From SAR202 cluster bacterium bin16 (GTDB taxonomy: Bacteria > Chloroflexota > Dehalococcoidia > Lucifugimonadales > Australimonadaceae): DNA of 64,000 bases. The position numbers were made by a program, and so were the translations under genes. Under the pieces are notes generated by a model that searched no databases, had not been told where the DNA came from, and saw nothing but the letters and a program-made list of their open reading frames with translations. The DNA lies in NCBI GenBank assembly GCA_002238425.1, contig MPMJ01000001.1:62001-126000 (forward strand), in the 5' to 3' direction. Shown in pieces: positions 41,831-52,785 of this stretch (positions within the stretch are counted from its first letter, which is position 1; the number at the start of each line of letters is the position of its first letter).

Positions 41831-43585
41831 TCAACGCTGAGGGACGGCCTTCGGCTCCACGGGCTGCAGCACCCCGATGTACGGCAGGTTGCGGTAGCGC
41901 CCGCCGTAGTCCAGCCCGTAGCCGATGACGAACTCGTCCGGCACCTCGAAGCCAACGTAGCCTATGGGCACGTCCGCCATCCGGCGCACGGACTTGTCGA
42001 GCATCGTGCAGACGCGCACACTCGCGGGGCCCTTCGCCTGCAGGTACTCCAGCAGGTAGCGCAACGTGAGTCCGGTGTCCACGATGTCCTCGACGATGAT
42101 CACGTGCCGCCCCTTGAGCTCAGTCATCACGTCGCGGATAACGTCGATGCTCTTCTCCCGCTCCTCGCCGTAGTGGGTGATCTCCATGAACTCGACCTGC
42201 ACCGGCAGGTTCATGGCCCGCATCAGGTCCGCCATGAACACGACCACCCCTCGGAGGATGCCGATGAGCACCGGCTCCTCCCCGGCATAGTCCTCCGTGA
42301 GCTGAGCGCCGAGTTCCCGTACGCGCCTCTGCACGGTGGCCTCATCGAACAGCACACGCTCCGTCCCCTCGACCGATACCTCCGAGAGTGGCCCGAAACC
42401 GTACTTGCCCATCAGCCGCATCAGGTCGCGCCGGTAGAGCAACTGCACGTTCACCTCCGGATACATCTCCCGCACATGCCGGAGCTTCCGGTTCTTCTGG
42501 GTGACCAGGTTCTGCTTCATCGTGGTCAGCTCGAAGTACTGGTCGTACTCCGGCAGGTAGAAGTCCGGCGTGAACATCTCCACGACACGGCTCCCATCCC
42601 AGCGCAGAGGGAAAGAGCGAGGCTCGTAGAGGTAGTTGATGTGGTAGTAGTCGAGAAGGTCGGCGAACTCCTTCTCGCTCGGGTGCATGAAGGCCTTGGT
42701 GGGAGCCACCTCGTCCGTGTCACGACGGCTGCCACGACGCCCTCTCCTCCCTCCGCCTGCGTCCCGGTCCCGTTCTGTCGCTCGCGGTTCATTCGATGGG
42801 GGAGGCATTCCAAGCGCAGCGCGTTCCGCGGTTTGCCTGCCCCGGCCGCGACGACGTGATGGGGTTCGTTGCCCTTCGCCAGGACCAGCGTCTTCCGCTG
42901 GAGGCTCGCTCACCTCCTCGGGTGGCTGCGCGGCAGCGATGCCGGGCGAACGGCGTCCGCGACGACGCGTCGGCTCCCTCTGCGGCTCTTCAGAAGCAGT
43001 GTCCTGCGCAGGCGATTCGCTTGGCTCATCGGAAGCAGGTGCTCCAGCTATCCCGGGTGAACGACGCCCACGGCGGCGCGAAGGTGCGCGCTGCGGTTCC
43101 TCGGCAGCAGCATCGTCTGTAGGCGCTCCGTTCACTTCCTCCGAAACAGGTGCGGCAGCTATGCCGGGCGAACGACTCCCGCGGCGACGCGTGGGTGCGC
43201 GCTGCGGTTCCTCGGCAGCAGCATCCTCTGCAGGCGCTTCGCTCACTTCCTCCGAATCAGGTGCAGCAGCTATGCCGGGCGAACGACGTCCGCGCCGACG
43301 CGTTGTAGCCCGCTGTGGTTCCTCGGGTGCGGTGTCGTCCTGCGCAGGCGATTCGCTTGCTTCATCGGACGGCTGCGCGGCAGCGATGCCAGGTGAGCGA
43401 CGCCCGCGACGCCGCGCAGGCGCGCGCTGAGGTTCTTCCGAAGCGGCCGATGATTCGTTCACCGCATCGGTCGTAGGCGCGCTTTCGGTTGTGGCGTCCG
43501 CAGTACTGCCACGTGTGGCCCTGCGCCGTCGAGGGCGCGGTTCCGGGTCCTCGGGGGGGTCTGCCTGCTGGGGATCCTGCACCAT
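41831..43585 (-). CDS. hpt: Hypoxanthine phosphoribosyltransferase fused to a nuclease-like domain and an Arg-rich repeat tail
   Basis: Protein of 584 residues with three parts. Residues 1-300 are disordered: five full 37-38-residue repeats (from residue 50, EEPQRAP-x-RRRGRRSPGIA) plus a partial one. Residues about 300-395 look like a restriction-endonuclease-like fold: HPSEKEFADLLDYYHINYLYEP, then FTPDFYLPEYDQYFELTTMK. Residues about 410-584 are a purine phosphoribosyltransferase: VLIGILRGVVVFMADL, ITHYG, the PRPP loop VIIVEDIVDTGLTL, and FEVPDEFVIGYGLDY. Ordinary Hpt is about 180 residues. The enzyme part salvages hypoxanthine or guanine; the role of the rest is unknown. Convergent with the amidohydrolase, 7 bp apart. 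Confidence 0.85.
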   Translation of the reverse strand: MVQDPQQADPPEDPEPRPRRRRATRGSTADATTESAPTTDAVNESSAASEEPQRAPARRRGRRSPGIAAAQPSDEASESPAQDDTAPEEPQRATTRRRGRRSPGIAAAPDSEEVSEAPAEDAAAEEPQRAPTRRRGSRSPGIAAAPVSEEVNGAPTDDAAAEEPQRAPSRRRGRRSPGIAGAPASDEPSESPAQDTASEEPQREPTRRRGRRSPGIAAAQPPEEVSEPPAEDAGPGEGQRTPSRRRGRGRQTAERAALGMPPPSNEPRATERDRDAGGGRRGRRGSRRDTDEVAPTKAFMHPSEKEFADLLDYYHINYLYEPRSFPLRWDGSRVVEMFTPDFYLPEYDQYFELTTMKQNLVTQKNRKLRHVREMYPEVNVQLLYRRDLMRLMGKYGFGPLSEVSVEGTERVLFDEATVQRRVRELGAQLTEDYAGEEPVLIGILRGVVVFMADLMRAMNLPVQVEFMEITHYGEEREKSIDVIRDVMTELKGRHVIIVEDIVDTGLTLRYLLEYLQAKGPASVRVCTMLDKSVRRMADVPIGYVGFEVPDEFVIGYGLDYGGRYRNLPYIGVLQPVEPKAVPQR

Positions 43586-43618
43586 CTCGTCAGACCTCTC
43601 GTTCCAGGTTTGTCAGAT

Positions 43619-46600
43619 TCATAGCGTGGAGTGCTGCTCTTCCACCCGTAGTGCGCCACGTACGTATTCCGCGGTGGTCGCAACGTTGTAATCGGACCCG
43701 CCCAACACCAATGCCTCGACCGCCGCGCGAGCCGTGTCCATGGAGGTATAGCACGGTATCCTGCGCTCCGTCGCTGCGCGGCGTATCTCGAACCCGTCGC
43801 GCAATGCCTGTGCGACCTCTTCAACCGTGTTCAACACGGCGTCCACCGTCCCATCCGCCACCACGGAGTAGGCGTTGGGGTAAGGCTCAGCCGCCTTGTT
43901 CACCTCGGTGACCGTCAGACCTAGCCCGCGCATCAGCGCGGCTGTGCCGTGTGTTGCATACAGTTCATAGTCCATGGAACCCAGCATCTTCAACCACGCA
44001 ACGGCGTCAGATTTGTCCCTGTCCGCAATGGTGATGAGGATGCGACCGGAAGGCGGCAGCATGAGTCCCGCTGCCATGAGCGCTTTCGCCACCGCGGGCC
44101 GGGTGCTCACGTCTATCCCCATCACCTCCCCGGTGGACTTCATCTCTGGACCCAGATACGTGTCCACTCCCGCAAGCTTGGACATGGAGAATACCGGCGC
44201 CTTCACACTGGTCATGGGCGGGTCCGGCTGCAGTCCGCCGGTGTAGCCCTGCTCTGCTATAGAGTGCCCGAGCATCACGTTGGTCGCCAGTTGCACCATC
44301 GGGATGCCCGTAACCTTGGAGATGAACGGCACCGTACGGCTCGACCGTGGATTGACCTCGATGACGTACACCGACGACAGCCCGCTGTCGGCGGCAACCG
44401 TCAGGCCGAACGGTCTGCTCTCGTCCACGATGACGTACTGGATATTCATCAGGCCGCGCACACCAATGGCGAGCCCGATGCGTGCGGTGTAGTCGACGAG
44501 CAGGTCCCGTTCGTGCTCCGATATCCCTTCCGCGGGGTAGACCGCCATCGAGTCCCCGGAGTGGACGCCCGCGCGCTCGATATGCTCCATGATGCCGGGG
44601 ATCAGCACCTGCTCGCCGTCCACGACCGCATCCACCTCCACCTCACGTCCCTGCAGGTACTTGTCGATCAGGATGGGGTGGCCCGGCGCGGCCTCGAATG
44701 CGCGCGACAGGTAGCGCCGGAACTCCGTCATGTTGTCCACGATCTCCATCGCCCGACCACCGAGCACGTAGCTCGGCCTCACCACCAGCGGAAAGCCGAG
44801 CCGCTCCGTTATCGCGTTCCCCTCGTCGAGCGAGGTCGCCGTGTCGCCCATCGGCTGCGGTATGCCGAGGCTCTCCATGAGGTTGCCGAACCGCTCGCGG
44901 TCGGAGGCGATGTCTATCGCGTCCGCGGACGAGCCGAGGATGGGCAACCCCACCGCGCCGATCGACTGGCTCAGGTTGATAGCGGTCTGCCCGCCGAACT
45001 GCACGACCGACGGCGGGTACTCCCCGCCTACGCCCTCGTTCTCGATGATGTCGCGGACGCTCTCCTCATCGAGCGGTTCAAAATAGAGGCGGTCGCTCGT
45101 GTCGAAGTCGGTCGAGACCGTCTCCGGGTTGGAGTTGACCATGATGGAGTTGACGCCCGCGTCGTCCAGCGCCCACGCCGCGTGGACCGAGCAGTAGTCG
45201 AACTCGATGCCCTGTCCGATGCGTATCGGCCCGCTGCCGATGACCACGGCCTTGTCTCCCTGAAGCGGCTCCGCCTCGTTCTCCTGTTCGTAGGTGCTGT
45301 AGAAGTACGGCGTCACCGCCTCGAACTCGGCGGCGCAGGTGTCCACCATCTTGTAGACCGGTCGCAGACCGAACTCCTGCCTGATTGAGCGCACTTCCTC
45401 GTGCGTACGGCCTATGAGCGCAGCGATGACCTCGTCCGGCATCCCCAGGCGCTTGGCATCCCACAGCAGGTCGCGGGAAAGGGATTCGGAGCGCAGCCGC
45501 TCCTCCATGCCGATGATCCGCAGGAGGCCGTGCAAGAACCACGGGTCGACGTGCGTTGCCTGCGCCAGCGCGTCTGGCGTCATGCCTCTGCGGAGCGCCG
45601 CTGCCATCGCCCACAGACGCTCATCCGTCGGCTCGAGCGGAAGTTCCTCGGCTGCGAGCCCGTCCCACTCCGGCGACTCCCACAGCAGCGTGCGGCCACC
45701 GAGCTCTATCGAGCGCACCGCCTTCTGCAGCGCAGCCTCGAACCCCCGGTCGATCGCCATCACCTCGCCCGTCGCCTTCATCTGCGTGCCGATGGCGCGG
45801 TCGCCCCGTGCGAACTTGTCGAACGGCCAGCGCGGCGACTTGATGACGCAGTAGTCCAGCGCAGGCTCGAATGCGGCCCTCGTGCGCTGCGTCACCGCAT
45901 TCGGGATCTCATCCAGCCTCCGCCCGACCGCGATCTTGGCCGCAACGCGGGCGATGGGATAACCCGTTGCCTTGGACGCCAGCGCGGATGAGCGGCTCAC
46001 GCGCGGGTTCACCTCGATGACGAAATACTGCATCGGGTCGGGTACGCCGCCCGGCAGCACCTCGCCGACGGTCGGATGCGGCGACAACCCGAACTGGATA
46101 TTGCATCCGCCCTCGATGCCCAGTGCCCGGATGATGCGGATGCTCGCGGAGCGGAGCATCTGGTACTCCTTGTCCGAGAGCGTCTGGCTCGGCGCGATGA
46201 CGATGCTGTCTCCGGTGTGGACGCCCATCGCGTCCAGGTTCTCCATGTTGCATATCGTGATGCACGTGTCGGCGGCGTCGCGCATCACCTCGTATTCGAC
46301 CTCGCGCCAGCCGCGCATCGAACGCTCCACCAACACCTGGTGGATGGGGCTGGCCGCGAGCCCGCTCGTGACCACCGTCTCCAACTCCTCCATCGTCGTG
46401 GCGAATCCCCCGCCCGTGCCGCCCAGCGTGTACGCCGGCCGCACCACCAGCGGCAGACCCAGCTCGCGCCCCACCCGCATCCCTTCTTCCAGCGAGTTCG
46501 CAATCTCGCTCGGCGGGGTGGGTTCTCCCAGTCGGTTCAGCAGGTCACGGAAGAGCTCCCGGTCCTCTGCCGTCTTAATCGTCTCGATGGAGGTGCCGAG

Positions 46601-46945
46601 CAGCCGGACGTCGTACCTGTCGAGCACACCCGCCTCATGCAGCGCGACCGCCAGGTTCAGCCCCGTCTGCCCTCCGAGCGTCGGCAGCAGGCCCTCTGGA
46701 CGCTCCCGCGCGATGATGCGCTCTATCACCTCGACCGTCAGCGGCTCGATGTAGACCGCATCCGCCACCCCGTCGTCCGTCATGATGGTCGCAGGGTTGG
46801 AGTTCACGAGGACGACGGAGATGCCCTCCTCGCGCAGCGACTTGCACGCCTGTGTCCCCGCGTAGTCGAACTCGGCCGCCTGCCCGATGACGATCGGCCC
46901 GCTGCCGATGACGAGCACCTTGTGGAGTCCGTGGGTAGCGCTCAC
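43619..46945 (-). CDS. carB: Carbamoyl-phosphate synthase large subunit
   Basis: Makes carbamoyl phosphate for pyrimidines and arginine with CarA. 1108 residues, slightly above the usual 1070. It shows the expected internal duplication: two ATP-grasp halves starting KVLVIGSGPIVIGQAAEFDYAG and AVVIGSGPIRIGQGIEFDYC, each with SNPATIMTD / SNPETVSTD and VIEVNPR. The C-terminal allosteric domain (about 940-1108) has the MGS-like fold. GTG 46945 overlaps the vapC stop (GTGA), so carB is translated in the wake of a toxin gene. Confidence 0.95.
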   Translation of the reverse strand: MSATHGLHKVLVIGSGPIVIGQAAEFDYAGTQACKSLREEGISVVLVNSNPATIMTDDGVADAVYIEPLTVEVIERIIARERPEGLLPTLGGQTGLNLAVALHEAGVLDRYDVRLLGTSIETIKTAEDRELFRDLLNRLGEPTPPSEIANSLEEGMRVGRELGLPLVVRPAYTLGGTGGGFATTMEELETVVTSGLAASPIHQVLVERSMRGWREVEYEVMRDAADTCITICNMENLDAMGVHTGDSIVIAPSQTLSDKEYQMLRSASIRIIRALGIEGGCNIQFGLSPHPTVGEVLPGGVPDPMQYFVIEVNPRVSRSSALASKATGYPIARVAAKIAVGRRLDEIPNAVTQRTRAAFEPALDYCVIKSPRWPFDKFARGDRAIGTQMKATGEVMAIDRGFEAALQKAVRSIELGGRTLLWESPEWDGLAAEELPLEPTDERLWAMAAALRRGMTPDALAQATHVDPWFLHGLLRIIGMEERLRSESLSRDLLWDAKRLGMPDEVIAALIGRTHEEVRSIRQEFGLRPVYKMVDTCAAEFEAVTPYFYSTYEQENEAEPLQGDKAVVIGSGPIRIGQGIEFDYCSVHAAWALDDAGVNSIMVNSNPETVSTDFDTSDRLYFEPLDEESVRDIIENEGVGGEYPPSVVQFGGQTAINLSQSIGAVGLPILGSSADAIDIASDRERFGNLMESLGIPQPMGDTATSLDEGNAITERLGFPLVVRPSYVLGGRAMEIVDNMTEFRRYLSRAFEAAPGHPILIDKYLQGREVEVDAVVDGEQVLIPGIMEHIERAGVHSGDSMAVYPAEGISEHERDLLVDYTARIGLAIGVRGLMNIQYVIVDESRPFGLTVAADSGLSSVYVIEVNPRSSRTVPFISKVTGIPMVQLATNVMLGHSIAEQGYTGGLQPDPPMTSVKAPVFSMSKLAGVDTYLGPEMKSTGEVMGIDVSTRPAVAKALMAAGLMLPPSGRILITIADRDKSDAVAWLKMLGSMDYELYATHGTAALMRGLGLTVTEVNKAAEPYPNAYSVVADGTVDAVLNTVEEVAQALRDGFEIRRAATERRIPCYTSMDTARAAVEALVLGGSDYNVATTAEYVRGALRVEEQHSTL

Positions 46946-47337
46946 GAGGCAAGCCGTCCAGGTTGATACAGGCGTATCCCCGGGATGCGGTCGAAGTCGC
47001 TGTCCCGTGTGTACACTTCGTGTCCGCCCTCAATAGCAAGAGTGGCGATCAGGGCGTCTGCCATGTGGACGGTGGTCCCCTTCGCGCGCAACTGTCTCTC
47101 GATGTTGCCGCAGTTCATCCAGGTCTCCTTCGTTACCTCCACGTACGGGAGTTCACTCATGAGTCCAGCCAGCAGGTGGTATTCGCGGTCGGACCGCACG
47201 CCGCGGAGCACCTCAGCGAGAACCACCCCGGTCATTATCACCTCGTCCCCCTCCAACAGATTTCTGAGGACGTCCTGAACGGGAGAATTCTTGGAGCGAA
47301 AGTACTCGATCCATACTGAGCTGTCCGCGATAACCAT
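46942..47337 (-). CDS. vapC: VapC-like PIN-domain toxin
   Basis: PIN-domain ribonuclease of 131 residues. The acidic residues are in place: Asp5 (VIADSSVW), Glu42 (LAEVLRG), Asp94 (HMADALIATLA) and Asp112/Asp114 (TRDSDF). GAGAGGGAAG precedes ATG 47337. It is paired with the antitoxin gene 12 bp upstream and overlaps carB by 4 bp. Targets of VapC are tRNAs or rRNA; here unknown. Confidence 0.9.
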   Translation of the reverse strand: MVIADSSVWIEYFRSKNSPVQDVLRNLLEGDEVIMTGVVLAEVLRGVRSDREYHLLAGLMSELPYVEVTKETWMNCGNIERQLRAKGTTVHMADALIATLAIEGGHEVYTRDSDFDRIPGIRLYQPGRLAS

Positions 47338-47349
47338 GCGACTTCCCTC

Positions 47350-47601
47350 TCATTGACCGGTTCTTGCCGACCGTCGGCCTATGCCGTGGAGCCGCTCCTG
47401 CCGTTCAGTGGCCATCCTCCGCCGCTCTTCTCTGTCATCCACGATGTCTATCTGACCCGCAAGTGCGATGAGTTCCCTGACAGCCTCGGACCGAAGGTAC
47501 GCTTGAAACGCCTTGTTCGCTGCCCTGCTCCGGTTCTTCTCTCCGGTACGCTCAACCACCTCGCGGAGGAGCCGCTCATCTATGTCGAGTGTTGTCCGCA
47601 T
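47350..47601 (-). CDS. vapB: VapB-like antitoxin
   Basis: Protein of 83 residues. The N-terminal part MRTTLDIDERLLREVVE, then KNRSRAANKAFQAYLRS, is a ribbon-helix-helix-type DNA-binding domain of the DUF2191/VapB group; the charged C terminus (DDREERRRMATERQERL) would wrap the toxin. ATG 47601 has AGGAGACGCGAG upstream. It lies 64 bp after carA, which leaves room for an internal promoter. Confidence 0.85.
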   Translation of the reverse strand: MRTTLDIDERLLREVVERTGEKNRSRAANKAFQAYLRSEAVRELIALAGQIDIVDDREERRRMATERQERLHGIGRRSARTGQ

Positions 47602-47665
47602 CTCGCGTCTCCTATGTTCAAATGAATCAATGCAGCGCACCAATAATTCGCATCAGAATACCACA

Positions 47666-48775
47666 TCATTTCACCATGTCCAGGAAGCGGTCGAAGATGT
47701 ACTCGTTGTCGAGCGGCCCCGGCGACGCCTCCGAGTGGTACTGGATGGTGAGCACCGGCAACTCGCGGTGCCGGATGCCCTCTATCGTCCCGTCGTTCAG
47801 GTTCCGGTGCGTCACCTCGATGGCGCCCGGCAGCGCGTCGTCGGACACGGCGAACCCGTGGTTCTGTGCGGTGATGTAGACCCGCCCGGTGGCGGTGTCC
47901 TGCACCGGATGGTTTCCCCCGCGGTGACCGAACTTCAGTTTGTACGTCTCCGCGCCAAGCGCGCGGGCGATGATCTGGTGCCCCAGGCAGATGCCGAGCG
48001 CAGGCACCCGTTCGATGACCGCGCGTGCCGTCCCGACGGTAGGAGCGTTATGCACCGGGTCGCCCGGCCCCGGCGAGAAGACGACGCCGTCCGGGCTGTC
48101 GCGCAATACCTCGTCCGCCGTGGCCGCTGCGGGTTGCCCCCCACCCCGCCACCCCCCCGCCGCCGTGGCCCCCGGCGGATGCACCCGCACCCGGCCCCCG
48201 CGCTGCGTCAACAGCCGCAGGATGTTGTACTTCACGCCGCAGTCCACCACCGCGATGCGCCTGCTGCCCTCACCGCTCCACTCATACGCCTCCTCCACCG
48301 TCACGCGGTCGACGAAGTTCACCGTGTCGTACGAAGGCAACGACGCCAGTTCACGGAGCGCCGCCTGGGGGTCGCGCGTGGTCAGCACGCCCATCATCAC
48401 TCCGTGGGAGCGGATGCGCCGGGTGATGGCCCGCGTGTCCACGCCCCAGATGCCCGGGACACCCTCGTCGGCGAGGTACGTGTGGAGCGTGCGCGTCGAG
48501 TCGTAGTGGCTCGGCGTCGACGAGTGCTCGCGCACCACGAACGCCGCAACCTTGATGTCCTTCGATTCCGAGTCCGAACCGTTGATGCCGTAGTTCCCCT
48601 GCATCGGGTACGTCGGCACGAGGATCTGCCCTGCGTAGGAAGGGTCGGTCAGCATCTCCTGGTAGCCGGACATGCTCGTATTGAAGACCACCTCGCCAAA
48701 AGCATCGCGCTCGGCCCCGAATGCATAGCCCTCGTACACGGTCCCGTCGCTCAGCACGAGATATGCCGCCGTCAC
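47666..48775 (-). CDS. carA: Carbamoyl-phosphate synthase small subunit
   Basis: Glutaminase subunit, 369 residues. N-terminal domain with GYAFGAERDAFGEVVFNTSM; class I amidotransferase domain with FSPGPGDP, catalytic Cys in LGICLGHQ and His-Glu in IQYHSEASPGP. An extra Gly/Ala/Pro-rich piece (about residues 204-219, GGWRGGGQPAAATA) interrupts the start of the glutaminase domain. GTG 48775 overlaps the pyrC stop (GTGA). Confidence 0.95.
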   Translation of the reverse strand: MTAAYLVLSDGTVYEGYAFGAERDAFGEVVFNTSMSGYQEMLTDPSYAGQILVPTYPMQGNYGINGSDSESKDIKVAAFVVREHSSTPSHYDSTRTLHTYLADEGVPGIWGVDTRAITRRIRSHGVMMGVLTTRDPQAALRELASLPSYDTVNFVDRVTVEEAYEWSGEGSRRIAVVDCGVKYNILRLLTQRGGRVRVHPPGATAAGGWRGGGQPAAATADEVLRDSPDGVVFSPGPGDPVHNAPTVGTARAVIERVPALGICLGHQIIARALGAETYKLKFGHRGGNHPVQDTATGRVYITAQNHGFAVSDDALPGAIEVTHRNLNDGTIEGIRHRELPVLTIQYHSEASPGPLDNEYIFDRFLDMVK

Positions 48776-50108
48776 TGCCCCGCCTCCCCGAACGCGATCT
48801 GTCCGCCTGCGATAGTCATCCTCACCCTGCCCTGCAGTGTTTGTCCGGCCAGCGGCGTGTTCTTCCCCTTCGACGCGAACCGGCTCACGTCCACCGTCCA
48901 GCGCTCCTCCGGGTCGAACAGCACGATGTCCGCGGGCGTACCGGCAGCCAGCGAGGCCAGGTTCGCGAATCGCTCGCCCAGCACCGACGCAGGCCCTGTC
49001 GTGAGGCGCGCAACGAGCGTCGGCAGGTCTATCGCGCCCGACCGCACGAGGCTCATCAGCGAACCGAACGCCGTTTCGAGCGTGGAGATGCCGACGGCCG
49101 CCTCGTCGAACGGCGTCGCCTTGTCCCCGAACGTATGAGGAGCGTGGTCGGTCGCCACGGCGTCTATCGTGCCGTCGCACAGCCCTTCCACTAGAGCTTC
49201 GCGGTCGGTGCGCGACCGCAGCGGTGGGCTGACCTTGGCCCGCGTTTCATACGCGGCGAGCGTGAGCGGTCCGGCGATGCCGCCCGCCGTGCCGTTCACG
49301 CCAAGCACCCACTCGTCTGTCATCGTCAGGTGATTGGGCGTTACCTCGGCCGTGACGCGCAACCCGCGACGTTTGGCCATACGCACCATCTCGACGCCGC
49401 CCGCCGTGCTGACGTGCGCAACGTGGAAGTGCCCGCCGGTCAGGCCGAGCAGTGCGATGTCCCGCGCGACGAGCGATTCCTCCGCAGCCGACGGATACCC
49501 CGCGAGTCCCAGTCTCGAGGCGACCGCCCCCTCGTGCATGCCCAGCCCCGCCGTGATGGAGTGGTCCTCGCAGTGGTCCATCACCGGCAGGCCGAGTTCG
49601 CCCGCGTAGAGGAGCGCATGCTCCATGAGCAGACCCGTTGCGACCGGGCTCCCGTCGTCGGTGAACCCGACGACTCCCGCCTGCGCAAGCTCCTCCATGT
49701 CTGTCAATTCGACGCCCTTGCGTCCCCGCGAAACTGCGCCGAACGCCAGCACCCGCACGGGTCCGGCCTCTTTCGCACGGTGCGCGATGAAGTCAACAAC
49801 CGCCGCCGTGTCTATCGCCGGCGACGTATTCGGCATCGCGCAGACCGTCGTGAATCCTCCGGCTGCGGCAGCCGCGGTACCCGTCTCGATGGACTCCTTG
49901 TCCTCGAACCCTGGCTCGCGCAAGTGCGCGTGCAGATCGATGAACCCCGGCGCGGCAACGAGCCCCTTTCCGTCTACGACGAGCGCGTCCGCGGGAGTCG
50001 TCTCCGGCGCATCCGCGATGACGCCGTCCCGCATGAACAGATTGCCCGTGCCATCTGAGCCCGAGACCGGGTCGATGATGCGTGCGTCCGTGATGAAGAT
50101 GGGCCTGC

Positions 50109-50112
<4 letters not shown>
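48772..50112 (-). CDS. pyrC: Dihydroorotase
   Basis: Third step of pyrimidine synthesis: ring closure of carbamoyl-aspartate. 446 residues, class I type. Metal motif DLHAHLREPG, then MPNTSPAID, HCEDHSI, HVAHVSTAGG and ATDHAPHT with the catalytic Asp. GTG 50112 overlaps the pyrB stop (GTGA); a longer frame upstream is spurious. Usually works in a complex with PyrB, whose gene precedes it. Confidence 0.93.
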
Positions 50113-51769
<1,657 letters not shown>

Positions 51770-51785
51770 GGTTTAAAGGTCGGTT

Positions 51786-51958
51786 GCGGTGCAACACCGC
51801 ACCGGAAGTATAGGCGGCGCAGCCCAGCGCTGCAACCGCCCGCCCCACGTGATGCGTGGTGAAAGCAGGGTCCTCCCTCCCTTGAGAAGAGGGGGTGGCG
51901 GTGACCGGCAGGGAGGTGTGGGGAGTTCTGGTGTAGGGGCACCTCTTGTGGGTGCCCT
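51786..51958. repeat. Hairpin and dispersed repeats upstream of the pyr operon
   Basis: GCGGTG-CAA-CACCGC (51786-51800) is a perfect small hairpin next to a TATACT box read on the minus strand (51808-51813), a possible pyr promoter. A purine-rich repeat follows (about 51875-51925), then a 27-mer at 51932-51958 that matches 9038-9064 in inverted orientation, 25 of 27. The remainder to 52074 shows no gene. Confidence 0.5.
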
Positions 51959-52074
51959 GCCCGGGGCAATGCGGAGGAATACCCCTTTCACGCGGTGTGG
52001 CGGTCTCCCCCACAAGCGCTCCGGGCGGGTGGGTGGGAAAGGCTGCGCCCGCCCAGCGGGACGACGCGCCGTCC

Positions 52075-52734
52075 CTAGTTCTCGGAGAAGCCGTGCGAGG
52101 GCCGGCGTCGACTGCGCCGCTCCAACTGCTTGCGGGCGTCCTTCAGCAGTTCCAGCTCATCCCAGAGCCGGTCGAACGCCGGCTGCTCCAGTAGCTTCTG
52201 CTGCACTCCGAGGTTGCCCTGGAATATCTGCGCCACCTGGTACGAGAGCACCTCCGGGTCGTCCGGGAAGTTGACCTCCCGCACGTAGCCGCCGCGAGAG
52301 GCCACAAGCTGACGCACGAACGAGGCAGCGTCGAAGCGCACGTTCTCGACTAGCGATGGGTCCACCATCTCGTGGCTTTCGTCTTGCAGGTACTCCACGT
52401 CGGCTGCGAGGTAGGCGTTGTCGCGCAGGAACTCCCGCACCTTGAATCGGCGACCGCCGACCGCAACGACGCTCAACCGGCCTCCTCCTGCCTCGCTCGT
52501 CGTCATGATGTGCGCGGTCGTGCCGGTCTCGAACGGCGTTACCTCGCTCGTCCCCACTTCGCCGCCTTCCCTGAGCAGCAACACGCCGAACGGTTCGTCG
52601 TTCGACAGGCACTCGTCGGTCAACTGGAGATACCGTGGCTCGAACACGACGAGCGGCAACTCCATCCCCGGGTACAGAACGACGGCCTGCAGGGGAAAGA
52701 GGCGGAGATAACCGGTTTCAGGGCTTTCGGCCAT
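52075..52734 (-). CDS. Lon N-terminal (substrate-binding) domain protein
   Basis: Protein of 219 residues made of the Lon N-terminal PUA-like domain and a helical extension: LRLFPLQAVVLYPGMELPLVVFEPRY, FGVLLL, GTTAHI and GGRRFKV. No AAA or protease domain is attached. Such stand-alone proteins are common in bacteria and their function is unclear. TACACT at 52741-52746 ends 6 nt before ATG 52734, so the message is probably leaderless. Confidence 0.85.
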   Translation of the reverse strand: MAESPETGYLRLFPLQAVVLYPGMELPLVVFEPRYLQLTDECLSNDEPFGVLLLREGGEVGTSEVTPFETGTTAHIMTTSEAGGGRLSVVAVGGRRFKVREFLRDNAYLAADVEYLQDESHEMVDPSLVENVRFDAASFVRQLVASRGGYVREVNFPDDPEVLSYQVAQIFQGNLGVQQKLLEQPAFDRLWDELELLKDARKQLERRSRRRPSHGFSEN

Positions 52735-52785
52735 GCCGAGAGTGTACAGACGCAGCCTCGTGCGTCAACCGCCCTTGCCCCCGGA

